Shown: positions 1-6,282 of the stretch, piece by piece
How positions within the stretch are numbered: the stretch's first letter is position 1
Layout: every line of letters begins with the position of its first letter
The notes under the pieces: model-generated
Seen by the model: the letters and a program-made list of their open reading frames with translations, nothing else
Told to the model about the DNA's origin: nothing
The model's database searches: none
Translations under genes and position numbers: made by a program
NCBI GenBank assembly: GCA_902795905.1
Contig: CADBMY010000126.1
Span: 1-13,439, forward strand
Reading direction: 5' to 3'
Origin: an uncultured Erysipelotrichaceae bacterium
Lineage (GTDB): Bacteria; Bacillota_I; Bacilli_A; Erysipelotrichales; Erysipelotrichaceae
Length of the DNA stretch: 13,439 bases

Positions 1-56
1 CGGAAAACGTCTTCTTTCTGAGTAAAGACCTGTCTGTTTATGATGAATCAATCATG

Positions 57-84
57 TCCGGCAGAATAGTTTGTTTCTGCCGGA
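57..84 (+). terminator. perfect 10-bp hairpin upstream of ecfA1
   Basis: The arms 57-66 (TCCGGCAGAA) and 75-84 (TTCTGCCGGA) are exact reverse complements around an 8-nt loop. The DNA after it is AT-rich (ATATTTATATATAATA) rather than a clean T run, so as an intrinsic terminator it is imperfect. It probably ends the gene lying to the left of the window; bases 1-56 hold no coding region I can support. It overlaps the -35 element of a possible ecfA1 promoter. Confidence 0.5.
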
Positions 85-99
85 ATATTTATATATAAT
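71..99 (+). promoter_or_regulatory. possible sigma-A promoter for the ecf-truA operon
   Basis: TTGTTT at 71-76 and TATAAT at 94-99 are separated by exactly 17 nt. The -10 is perfect and the -35 matches only in its first half. The expected start of transcription, near 106, would fall inside the Shine-Dalgarno of ecfA1 (AGGTGA, 105-110). The leader would then be almost absent, which weakens the call. Readthrough from an upstream gene is an alternative. Confidence 0.35.
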
Positions 100-115
100 A
101 GGGCAGGTGAACAAG

Positions 116-943
116 ATGGCATTTATTGAAGTAAAAGATCTGAACTTCTCATATGATGAGAATACCAAAGCAGTAAAGAATGTCTCCTTCGGTATCGAAA
201 GAGGTCTTTACTATACGATCATCGGTCATAACGGCAGCGGTAAGTCGACTGTTGCGAAACTGCTGGCCGGCCTGCTCGAGAAAAACAGCGGTACGATCAT
301 GATCGACGGTATGGAACTGAATGAGAAAAATTTGTATAAGATCCGTTCGCGGATCGGTATCGTTTTCCAGAATCCGGATAACCAGTTTATCGGTTCTACG
401 GTCAGGGATGATATTGCCTTCGGGCTTGAGAATCACTGCGTTCCGCAGCCTGAGATGGACGGTATCATCAGTGAGTTTGCGGAAAAGGTGGGAATGACGA
501 AATATCTGAACAGTGAACCTACACATCTTTCCGGCGGTCAGAAACAGCGTGTTGCCATTGCCGGTGTACTGGCAATGCATCCGGATATTCTGATCTTTGA
601 TGAAGCGACCTCCATGCTTGATCCTCAGGGAAAAGCAGAGATCAAAAAGGTGATCATGGACCTGCATGCCCGTACGGGACTGACGATCCTTTCGATCACG
701 CATGATATTGATGAAGTGGTCAGCAGTGACCGTGTGATCGTCCTCTATGAGGGTGAGATCGCAATGACCGGAACACCGGAAGAGATCTTCCGTGATGAGA
801 AGAAGATCGAACATCTGCGCCTGGATGTTCCTTACAGTATGAAATTTGCGTCGGCACTGGCCAGATACGGTGTCAGAACGCCTCATGAGATCACCGAGGA
901 AAGGCTGGTGGATACACTGTGGCAATACGGTTTGAAAAAGTAA
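116..943 (+). CDS. ecfA1: ECF transporter ATPase EcfA1
   Basis: This is one of the two ATPases of an energy-coupling factor transporter. It hydrolyses ATP on the cytoplasmic face to drive uptake of vitamins or metal ions by interchangeable S components. The 275-residue protein has Walker A GHNGSGKST (37-45), Q-loop FQNPDNQF (Q85), signature LSGGQKQR (138-145), Walker B ILIFDEA (158-164, D162/E163) and the switch histidine H196. The ATG at 116 is preferred because AGGTGA lies 5 nt upstream and the protein then begins MAFIEVKDLNFSY, as the family does. An in-frame TTG at 71 would add 15 unrelated residues and run through a hairpin. It overlaps ecfA2 by 25 nt, so the two are probably translationally coupled. 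Residues in the Walker B region read DEATSMLDP, as is typical of EcfA1. The assignment to A1 rather than A2 rests on gene order and this motif. Confidence 0.95.
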   Translation: MAFIEVKDLNFSYDENTKAVKNVSFGIERGLYYTIIGHNGSGKSTVAKLLAGLLEKNSGTIMIDGMELNEKNLYKIRSRIGIVFQNPDNQFIGSTVRDDIAFGLENHCVPQPEMDGIISEFAEKVGMTKYLNSEPTHLSGGQKQRVAIAGVLAMHPDILIFDEATSMLDPQGKAEIKKVIMDLHARTGLTILSITHDIDEVVSSDRVIVLYEGEIAMTGTPEEIFRDEKKIEHLRLDVPYSMKFASALARYGVRTPHEITEERLVDTLWQYGLKK

Positions 944-1779
944 GTCATATCTACAGTGACGGTACACCGTACAGGTATGTAGCACTTTCCGATGTTGATC
1001 TGGAACTGAAGGAAGGGAAGATGACAGCAATCATCGGTCAGACCGGTTCCGGCAAGAGTACGCTGGTTCAGCATCTGAATGCGTTACTGTTACCGACTGC
1101 AGGCAAACTGACGGTGCTGGATAAGGTCATTGAGGCCGGCGGTGAACATAAGGGACTGAAGGAGCTGCGCGGCAAGGTCGGTCTGGTTTTTCAGTTTCCG
1201 GAGTATCAGCTGTTTGAGGAGACGGTACTGAAGGATATTGCCTTCGGTCCGAAGAACTTCGGTGTCAGTGAACAGGATGCCCTGAAACAGGCAAAAGAGG
1301 CCATGAAGATGGTCGGTCTCGGCAAGGAATACGAAGAGAGAAGTCCGCTGGAATTATCGGGCGGACAGAAGCGCAGAGTGGCAATTGCCGGTATCCTGGC
1401 GATGGATCCCAAGGTGCTGGTGCTGGATGAACCGACGGCAGGTCTTGACCCGGCCGGCACAAAGTCGATGATGGAACTGTTCCGCAAACTGAACCGGGAG
1501 TACGGCAAGACTGTGCTGATCGTTACACATGATATGGAACAGGTATTCGGGTACTGTGATGAGGTCGTCGTGATCGAAAACGGCAGAGTCCGCACACATG
1601 AAACGGTCAGGGAATTCTTCCGTGACAGTTCTGCATGTAAAGCCATGGGTGTTTTGCCGCCGGATGTGATCACATTGAAGGAAATGCTGATTGCCAAAGG
1701 TTTTCAGGTGCCTGAAGATGTCATGGATACGGATACACTGGCGAAGGTTATCGCTAAGCAGGTGAAGCATCATGGGTAA
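919..1779 (+). CDS. ecfA2: ECF transporter ATPase EcfA2
   Basis: This is the second ATPase of the ECF module, expected to pair with EcfA1 as a heterodimer on the cytoplasmic side of EcfT. Its 286 residues contain Walker A GQTGSGKST (40-48), Q-loop FQFPEYQLF (Q92), signature LSGGQKRR (146-153), Walker B VLVLDEP (166-172, D170/E171) and H204. FQFPEYQLF and DEPTAGLDP are usual for EcfA2. The start is GTG at 919, inside the end of ecfA1. The next in-frame ATG (residue 35) would delete the first beta strands and the approach to Walker A, so GTG is right. GGTGG at 907-911 and GAGGAAAGG at 897-905 lie upstream as possible ribosome contacts. The gene runs 8 nt into ecfT. Confidence 0.95.
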   Translation: MAIRFEKVSHIYSDGTPYRYVALSDVDLELKEGKMTAIIGQTGSGKSTLVQHLNALLLPTAGKLTVLDKVIEAGGEHKGLKELRGKVGLVFQFPEYQLFEETVLKDIAFGPKNFGVSEQDALKQAKEAMKMVGLGKEYEERSPLELSGGQKRRVAIAGILAMDPKVLVLDEPTAGLDPAGTKSMMELFRKLNREYGKTVLIVTHDMEQVFGYCDEVVVIENGRVRTHETVREFFRDSSACKAMGVLPPDVITLKEMLIAKGFQVPEDVMDTDTLAKVIAKQVKHHG

Positions 1780-2572
1780 TTTTACGCTGGGAAGATATAT
1801 ACCGCTGGATTCTCCGATCCACAGAATGGATCCGAGAGCGAAGATCAGCGCGATGCTGGTTGTTTTGATCGCAATCTTTTTTCCTGCCGGCTGGATCGGC
1901 TACGGAATCATCTTTGCGGTCGTGGCATCGGTGATCGTCACCGCCAGACTCTCGTTCCGATACATCCTGCGCAGTATGAAACCGATGATGTTCATGATGG
2001 TCTTCCTGCTGGTGATCAATTCACTGGTAATGAAGACCGGTACACCCCTGTTTACCCTGGGCAGCTTTACACTCTACAGCGACGCAATACTGCAGACCCT
2101 GTACATCGTTGTTAGACTGCTGCTGATGATCATGATCACGACATGTCTTACGGCAACGACCAAACCGCTGGATATGACGCTTGGTATCGAGGATCTGTTA
2201 AAACCGTTTGAGAAGATCCATGTGCCCTCTCATGAGATCGCGATGCTGATCAGTATTGCCCTGCGGTTTATCCCGGATCTGATCGATGAGACCAACCGTA
2301 TCATCAAGGCCCAGGAAAGCCGCGGTGTGGACCTCAAAGAAGGTAAATTCAGTGAGCGGATCATGGCGATCCTGTCACTTGTTGTACCGTTATTCGTTTC
2401 AGCATTCCAGAGAGCGGAGGATCTTGCCAACGCGATGGAAGCCAGGGGATATGCGCCGGGTGAGAAACGGACACGGTATAAAGTACTGAAGATGGAGACC
2501 AGAGATCATCTGCTGCTGGCAGGGGCATTCCTGCTGCTTGGAACGATGATCTGGCTGGCATATTTCCGATGA
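1772..2572 (+). CDS. ecfT: ECF transporter transmembrane protein EcfT
   Basis: EcfT is the membrane scaffold that links the EcfA1/EcfA2 motor to the substrate-binding S components. The 266-residue protein has hydrophobic segments at about 25-58, 68-88, 105-126, 155-170 (partly amphipathic), 196-210 and 247-264. Two coupling-helix motifs follow the family pattern: QESRG at 181-185, where the usual Ala-Arg-Gly reads Ser-Arg-Gly, and AMEARGY at 221-227. The ATG at 1772 overlaps the end of ecfA2 by 8 nt. The gene ends in a 4-nt ATGA overlap with truA. No S-component gene is nearby, so this is a shared (group II) module serving S components encoded elsewhere, an inference from known ECF organisation. 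Confidence 0.95.
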   Translation: MGNFTLGRYIPLDSPIHRMDPRAKISAMLVVLIAIFFPAGWIGYGIIFAVVASVIVTARLSFRYILRSMKPMMFMMVFLLVINSLVMKTGTPLFTLGSFTLYSDAILQTLYIVVRLLLMIMITTCLTATTKPLDMTLGIEDLLKPFEKIHVPSHEIAMLISIALRFIPDLIDETNRIIKAQESRGVDLKEGKFSERIMAILSLVVPLFVSAFQRAEDLANAMEARGYAPGEKRTRYKVLKMETRDHLLLAGAFLLLGTMIWLAYFR

Positions 2573-3531
2573 AGAGATATAAGTGCACCGTAGCCTATGC
2601 CGGATCACGCTTTGCGGGCTGGCAGACACAGAAAAACAACACCTCTGTCCAGGAGACGATCGAAGAGGTGCTTTTTTCCATTACCGGTGTGCCGACGAAG
2701 ATCACAGGAGCCGGAAGGACCGATGCCGGTGTGAATGCCGAGGGACAGGTATTCCACTTTGATACGGACAGAGTCATGACACCGTATAAGTGGAAAGGGG
2801 CGATGAATGCCTTCCTGCATCCGGATATTCATATCATTTCTGTCGAGGAAGCAGAGGATACCTTCCATGCCCGGTATAATGTTCTGTCCAAACAGTACGA
2901 TTACCGGATCAATCTCGGTGAATATGATGTTCTGAACCGTGAGCGTGTATTCCAGTGCCCCTATAAGCTGAATGTGGAGAAGATGGAAGAAGCTTCCCGG
3001 TACTTTGTCGGTACGCATGATTTTACATCGTTCAACAGTACATCTCTGCAGGAGAAACCGGATCAGGTCAGGACCGTGGAATCCATCATTTTCCGCCGGG
3101 AGGGGGATGTCCTCTGCATATCATATACGGGCAGGGGATTTCTGCGCTACATGGTGCGGATGATGAGCGGCATGCTGGTGGAAGTCGGACGCGGTAAGAT
3201 CCCTCCCGAAAGGATCCGTGAGATCCTTGAAGAGCGCCGAAAGACAACGGCAGTCAAGAATGCTCCGGCCGAAGGACTGACCCTTGCCAAGGTGAATTAC
3301 TACCGGGTCTATGCGGAGAATGACGGGCTGCTGGTCAGAGACTGTCTTCCGGAAGATGAGGAATACGGCAAATATGACAGCGGTACCTGTGCCGTATGCC
3401 GGCGCAATGATACACGTGTGATCGCGCTTGTGACCGCAGATACGATGATCCTGAAGGATAACACAGAACTCAGTGAAGAAGACATGCTGTGTATCCGTGA
3501 AGCACAAAGAAAAATATCAGAACGTAAATGA
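2569..3531 (+). CDS. truA: tRNA pseudouridine(38-40) synthase TruA, extended at the C terminus
   Basis: TruA converts uridines 38-40 of the tRNA anticodon arm to pseudouridine. Family motifs are clear: KRYKCTVAYAGSRFAGWQ at the start, GAGRTDAGVNAEGQV (48-61) with catalytic D52, GRGFLRYMVRMMSG (188-201), and AEGLTLAKVNYY (234-245), which normally closes the protein. The usual DAGVHA reads DAGVNA here (N56). At 320 residues it is longer than the usual 245-270. Residues about 248-320 form an acidic extension with a CAVC pair (C274, C277), a short hydrophobic stretch (RVIALVTADTMIL) and a charged helix at the end. I do not recognise this extension as a named domain. The ATGA overlap with ecfT indicates translational coupling. 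The ecf-truA order is common in Bacillota. Confidence 0.95.
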   Translation: MKRYKCTVAYAGSRFAGWQTQKNNTSVQETIEEVLFSITGVPTKITGAGRTDAGVNAEGQVFHFDTDRVMTPYKWKGAMNAFLHPDIHIISVEEAEDTFHARYNVLSKQYDYRINLGEYDVLNRERVFQCPYKLNVEKMEEASRYFVGTHDFTSFNSTSLQEKPDQVRTVESIIFRREGDVLCISYTGRGFLRYMVRMMSGMLVEVGRGKIPPERIREILEERRKTTAVKNAPAEGLTLAKVNYYRVYAENDGLLVRDCLPEDEEYGKYDSGTCAVCRRNDTRVIALVTADTMILKDNTELSEEDMLCIREAQRKISERK

Positions 3532-3561
3532 TTGACGGAGATAATACCGTTTCAATAGAAT
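3532..3561 (+). promoter_or_regulatory. probable sigma-A promoter of larC
   Basis: TTGACG (3532-3537) and TAGAAT (3556-3561) are spaced by 18 nt, directly after the truA stop. A second -10-like TATGAT lies at 3563-3568 but is too far from this -35. The leader to the larC ATG would be about 57 nt. No terminator separates truA from larC, so readthrough from the ecf operon is also possible. Confidence 0.5.
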
Positions 3562-3624
3562 TTATGATAACAGTGTACAGAAGTACGCAGATATCTCAGA
3601 AGGGATCATTCCGGAGGTAATCAC

Positions 3625-4854
3625 ATGAAGACATTATTTATTGAATGCCGTATGGGTGCAGCAGGAGATATGCTTACGGCAGCACTTTTGGAACTGTTTC
3701 CCGAGCCTGAGAAGATCATTGCCGAGATGAACAGTTTCGGTATTCCCGAAGTGGAATATATTCCCGAAGAAGCTGAAAAATGCGGAATCAAGGGCACACA
3801 TATGAGAGTGCTTGTGCATGGTGAAGAGGAAGATGAGCATATGCATGATCATCACCACCATGACCATGAGCATGAACATCACCACGACCACGACCACGAG
3901 CATGAGCATCATCACCATCACCACCATGCACATCCTGCAGATATCGAAGCTTTGATCGATACCCTGCATGTGAATGATGCGGTAAAGGCAGATGCCAAGG
4001 CTGTCTATGCGCTGATCGCTGAAGCGGAGAGTCATGCCCATGGCAAACCTGTTGATGAGATCCACTATCATGAGGTCGGCACAAAGGATGCGGTGGCGGA
4101 TGTCACGGCGGTATGCTGGCTGATCAATAAGCTGGCACCGGAACAGATCGTTGTATCACCGGTCCATGTCGGCAGCGGTACGGTTCACTGTGCTCATGGT
4201 GTACTGCCTGTACCGGCTCCGGCTACTGCGTATATCCTTCGCGATGTGCCGATCTACAGCACGGAGATCAGAGGCGAACTCTGCACACCGACCGGGGCTG
4301 CCCTCCTGAAGCACTTTGCGGACCGTTTCGCGGAGATGCCGGCAATGCGCACACGGGCGATCGGCTACGGCATGGGCAAAAAGGATTTCCCGGCAGCCAA
4401 CTGTGTCAGAGTGTTCTGGGGAGAGACGGAAACAGCCGGTGATCAGACCATCGAACTGGATTTCAATGTCGATGACATGACCGGTGAAGAGATCGGCTAT
4501 GCTGTAGAGAAACTGCTGGCAGGCGGTGCGCGGGAAGTCTTTACGACACCTGTATACATGAAGAAGAACAGGCCCGGTATCCTGTTCAGTGTACTGTGCA
4601 CGGAAAGCACAAAAGAAGATATCGTGAAGCTGATCTTCCGCCATACGACAACGATCGGCATGCGGGAGACAAAGAAAGACAGATATACGCTGCGCAGGGA
4701 AGTGGTCACTGAAGAGACCGCTCTTGGGCAGGTCCGTACAAAGCGTTCTTCAGGCTATGGTACCGAGAAGGAAAAACTGGAGTTCGAAGATATCGCCAGG
4801 ATTGCGGATGAGACGGGACAGAGTCTGTTTGAAGTCAGAAAAGCACTGAAATAA
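3625..4854 (+). CDS. larC: LarC, nickel chelatase for the nickel-pincer cofactor
   Basis: LarC inserts nickel into pyridinium-3,5-bisthiocarboxylic acid mononucleotide, the last step in making the nickel-pincer cofactor of lactate racemase LarA and relatives; it acts in the cytoplasm and uses CTP. The 409-residue protein begins with the family signature MKTLFIECRMGAAGDML and carries HYHEVGTKDAVADV (147-160) and GELCTPTGAALL (217-228) in the first half, then the C-terminal half (ELDFNVDDMTGEEIGYA; KKNRPGILFSVLC). Residues 72-103 hold 22 histidines in 32 positions, interrupted mostly by Asp and Glu, a likely nickel store. GGAGGT (3613-3618) lies 6 nt before the ATG. In Lactiplantibacillus plantarum LarC is joined from two frames by programmed frameshifting; here it is one continuous frame. 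No larA, larB or larE is in the window. Confidence 0.95.
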   Translation: MKTLFIECRMGAAGDMLTAALLELFPEPEKIIAEMNSFGIPEVEYIPEEAEKCGIKGTHMRVLVHGEEEDEHMHDHHHHDHEHEHHHDHDHEHEHHHHHHHAHPADIEALIDTLHVNDAVKADAKAVYALIAEAESHAHGKPVDEIHYHEVGTKDAVADVTAVCWLINKLAPEQIVVSPVHVGSGTVHCAHGVLPVPAPATAYILRDVPIYSTEIRGELCTPTGAALLKHFADRFAEMPAMRTRAIGYGMGKKDFPAANCVRVFWGETETAGDQTIELDFNVDDMTGEEIGYAVEKLLAGGAREVFTTPVYMKKNRPGILFSVLCTESTKEDIVKLIFRHTTTIGMRETKKDRYTLRREVVTEETALGQVRTKRSSGYGTEKEKLEFEDIARIADETGQSLFEVRKALK

Positions 4855-4859
4855 TACAT

Positions 4860-4902
4860 AAGCCGGTATCACTTGCAAATATTAGAGATATCGGCTTTTT
4901 CT
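4860..4902 (+). terminator. intrinsic terminator of larC
   Basis: The arms 4861-4870 (AGCCGGTATC) and 4887-4896 (GATATCGGCT) pair over 10 bp with one G-U wobble, extended by A4860-T4897. The loop is 16 nt, and a T run at 4896-4900 follows. It begins 5 nt after the larC stop and separates larC from the downstream membrane protein gene. Confidence 0.8.
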
Positions 4903-4904
4903 TA

Positions 4905-4934
4905 TTGGTAAATTCATATTTTATCTATTATCAT
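4905..4934 (+). promoter_or_regulatory. possible promoter of the AbrB-family gene
   Basis: TTGGTA at 4905-4910 is followed after 18 nt by TATCAT (4929-4934), or after 15 nt by TATTAT (4926-4931). A promoter is expected here because a good terminator lies just upstream. Neither -10 choice is compelling alone. Confidence 0.4.
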
Positions 4935-4982
4935 AGTGAATTGGCAGACTTATCCGTGAGTTTTGCGTGAGGAGGATGGTCT

Positions 4983-6077
4983 ATGAGTGTGATTGCCGGT
5001 AATCTCTTCCTGTCAGTTCCTGTTACGCTTCTGGCAGGGCTTCTGGGTGTGTATATCGCCAGAAAGATCAAGATGCCCATTCCGTTTATGCTTGGGTCCA
5101 TGATCGCTGTTGCTGTTTTCAACATCCTGACAAACGCGGCTTCCTTGCCTCCGAACACAAAGGTATTTACGCAGTCCATGAGCGGTATGTTTATCGGTCT
5201 CAGTCTGACCAGAAAAGATCTGAAGGGACTGAAGGATCTGATCGAACCTGCTTTGATCCTGGTCGTATGTTTCCTGATATTTACGACGGTTGTCGGCTTT
5301 ATCATGTTCAAGATCGCCGGGTTTGATGCGGCTACGGCATGGCTGATCTGCGTTCCCGGCGGTGTCGTGGATACTTCTCTGATGGCATATGATCTCAATG
5401 CGGATCCGGCGATCGTTTCGTTTGTGCAGTCATTCCGCCTGTTCAGTGTGTATCTGATCTTCCCGGGCATGATCACTTATGTGTCCAAGCGTGTACCGCC
5501 AGAGGAACATGATCCTTCCGCAGATTCCGGAGAAACCGTCAAAGTACATAGTTTCGTGGATGATCTGATTCCCGACCGCAGAGTCGCAAGACATATTCTT
5601 ACAGCTGCTGTCGGTATTGCCGGCGGTATCTTCGGCAAATTCCTCGGGATTCCTTCCGGGGCATTAAGCTGTTCGATGATCTGCGTGATCCTGCTGAATC
5701 TGACGACCAACAGAGCGATGTTTGACCGGAAGTACAAGCGCTGGGTCCAGGTCGTGGCAGGGGCTTTGATCGGTCTCAGCATCACGATGGATACCGTACG
5801 TCAGCTTCCTTCGATCATCATTCCGACATGTATCCTGATTGCCAGTTACGTGCTGGTCAATTTCCTGATCTCCTGGCTGATGACACTGACAAAGAAGATC
5901 GACTTTGTGTCAGCAATGTTTGCTTCGGCACCGGGCGGAGCCAGTGACTTTGCGCTGATTGCCTCTGATATCGGCGGCGAGTCTCCCAAGATCGCTATTA
6001 TGCATATCGTCAGACTGCTGGCTGTCTATACGATTTTCCCGATTCTGGTCAAGTTCATGATCTCGATCTTCGGCTGA
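4983..6077 (+). CDS. AbrB-family integral membrane protein with two internal repeats
   Basis: This 364-residue polytopic membrane protein matches the AbrB family (named after a Pseudomonas membrane protein, not the Bacillus regulator, and sometimes mislabelled ammonia monooxygenase). Its function is not settled; a transport or membrane-regulatory role is assumed. The family duplication is visible. Repeat one contains PFMLGSMIAVAV (34-45), MSGMFIGLSLTRKDL (66-80) and CVPGGVVDTSLMAYDLNADP (123-142). Repeat two contains PSGALSCSMICVIL (224-237), VVAGALIGLSITMDTV (257-272) and SAPGGASDFALIASDIGGES (315-334). An acidic, hydrophilic linker around 166-200 joins them. The paired PGG motifs in broken helices resemble many secondary transporters. 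GAGGAGG (4969-4975) lies 7 nt before the ATG. It stands alone between the larC terminator and the glmS promoter; no terminator of its own is seen before the glmS leader. Confidence 0.85.
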   Translation: MSVIAGNLFLSVPVTLLAGLLGVYIARKIKMPIPFMLGSMIAVAVFNILTNAASLPPNTKVFTQSMSGMFIGLSLTRKDLKGLKDLIEPALILVVCFLIFTTVVGFIMFKIAGFDAATAWLICVPGGVVDTSLMAYDLNADPAIVSFVQSFRLFSVYLIFPGMITYVSKRVPPEEHDPSADSGETVKVHSFVDDLIPDRRVARHILTAAVGIAGGIFGKFLGIPSGALSCSMICVILLNLTTNRAMFDRKYKRWVQVVAGALIGLSITMDTVRQLPSIIIPTCILIASYVLVNFLISWLMTLTKKIDFVSAMFASAPGGASDFALIASDIGGESPKIAIMHIVRLLAVYTIFPILVKFMISIFG

Positions 6078-6082
6078 TACTG

Positions 6083-6088
6083 TATAAT
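6083..6088 (+). promoter_or_regulatory. -10 box of the glmS operon promoter
   Basis: A perfect TATAAT starts 6 nt after the upstream stop codon. No good -35 is seen at 16-18 nt (ATCTCG lies there, inside the end of the upstream gene). Transcription would start near 6095, about 27 nt before the ribozyme cleavage site. Confidence 0.5.
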
Positions 6089-6120
6089 GAAAGAGTCGTG
6101 GAGCTGAGATTCACAAACGG

Positions 6121-6256
6121 AGCGCCTGGACTGTCCTGAGACAGTTGACGAGGACCGGACTTATCGAAATATTCGGCGGATGGTCCGGAGGCCGGGTACG
6201 GCCTGAACAATGGGTAAAAACAGTTCGCGAGAGCTGAACAGAGCCATTCGGTACCC
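6121..6256 (+). promoter_or_regulatory. glmS self-cleaving ribozyme riboswitch
   Basis: The glmS ribozyme cuts its own mRNA when glucosamine-6-phosphate binds, lowering GlmS when the product is plentiful. All expected parts are visible. Cleavage falls between A6121 and G6122 (A/GCGCC). P1 is GACTGTC-CTGA-GACAGTT (about 6129-6146). The core GACGAGG (6147-6153) contains the catalytic guanine. TTATCGA (6161-6167) and TTCGGCGGAT (6172-6181) are conserved and are enclosed by CCGGAC/GTCCGG (6155-6160 with 6183-6188). A 5-bp hairpin AGGCC/GGCCT (6189-6204) has the loop GGGTAC. P4 is AATGG/CCATT (6209-6213 with 6244-6248), and P4.1 is CAGTTC-GCGA-GAGCTG (6221-6236), followed by the conserved CAGAG. 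GTACCC (6251-6256) is complementary to the GGGTAC loop and makes the 3' pseudoknot known from the Thermoanaerobacter ribozyme. The fit to known glmS ribozymes is close. Confidence 0.96.
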
Positions 6257-6281
6257 TCCATGACAGATTGGAGGGTTTTTT
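6253..6281 (+). promoter_or_regulatory. terminator-like hairpin hiding the glmS ribosome binding site
   Basis: ACCCTCCA (6253-6260) and TGGAGGGT (6269-6276) form a perfect 8-bp stem around an 8-nt loop, followed by an unbroken T run (6276-6281) that ends one base before the glmS ATG. The right arm contains the glmS Shine-Dalgarno GGAGGG (6270-6275, 7 nt from ATG). The left arm shares ACCC (6253-6256) with the ribozyme pseudoknot strand, so the two folds cannot both form fully. It may terminate transcription, block translation, or both. The structure is seen directly; the switching role is inferred. Confidence 0.7.
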
Positions 6282-6282
6282 C

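Noticed and set aside
3..98. Open frame at the left edge that could be the tail of an upstream gene
   Set aside because: It reads through a perfect 10-bp hairpin and an AT-rich stretch and resembles no protein end I know.
71..115. In-frame TTG (71) and GTG (107) as upstream starts of ecfA1
   Set aside because: They lack a suitable ribosome site, the first runs through a perfect hairpin, and the added residues do not match the family; ATG at 116 has AGGTGA 5 nt upstream.
149..1030. Antisense open frame of 293 codons across the ecfA genes
   Set aside because: It is opposite clear ATPase genes with all ABC motifs and shows no family resemblance or ribosome site.
3838..3933. CAT/CAC-rich tract as a DNA repeat or CRISPR-like array
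   Set aside because: It is an in-frame histidine tract inside larC with no spacer structure.
4931..5476. Antisense open frame opposite the AbrB-family gene
   Set aside because: The sense frame has the internal duplication of the AbrB family and a strong Shine-Dalgarno.
6037..6082. A full -35/-10 promoter for glmS
   Set aside because: Only the -10 TATAAT is convincing; TTCATG at 6054-6059 would need a 23-nt spacer.
6268..6282. TTG at 6268 as the glmS start
   Set aside because: It would place five residues before the Met-Cys that must give the catalytic N-terminal cysteine.
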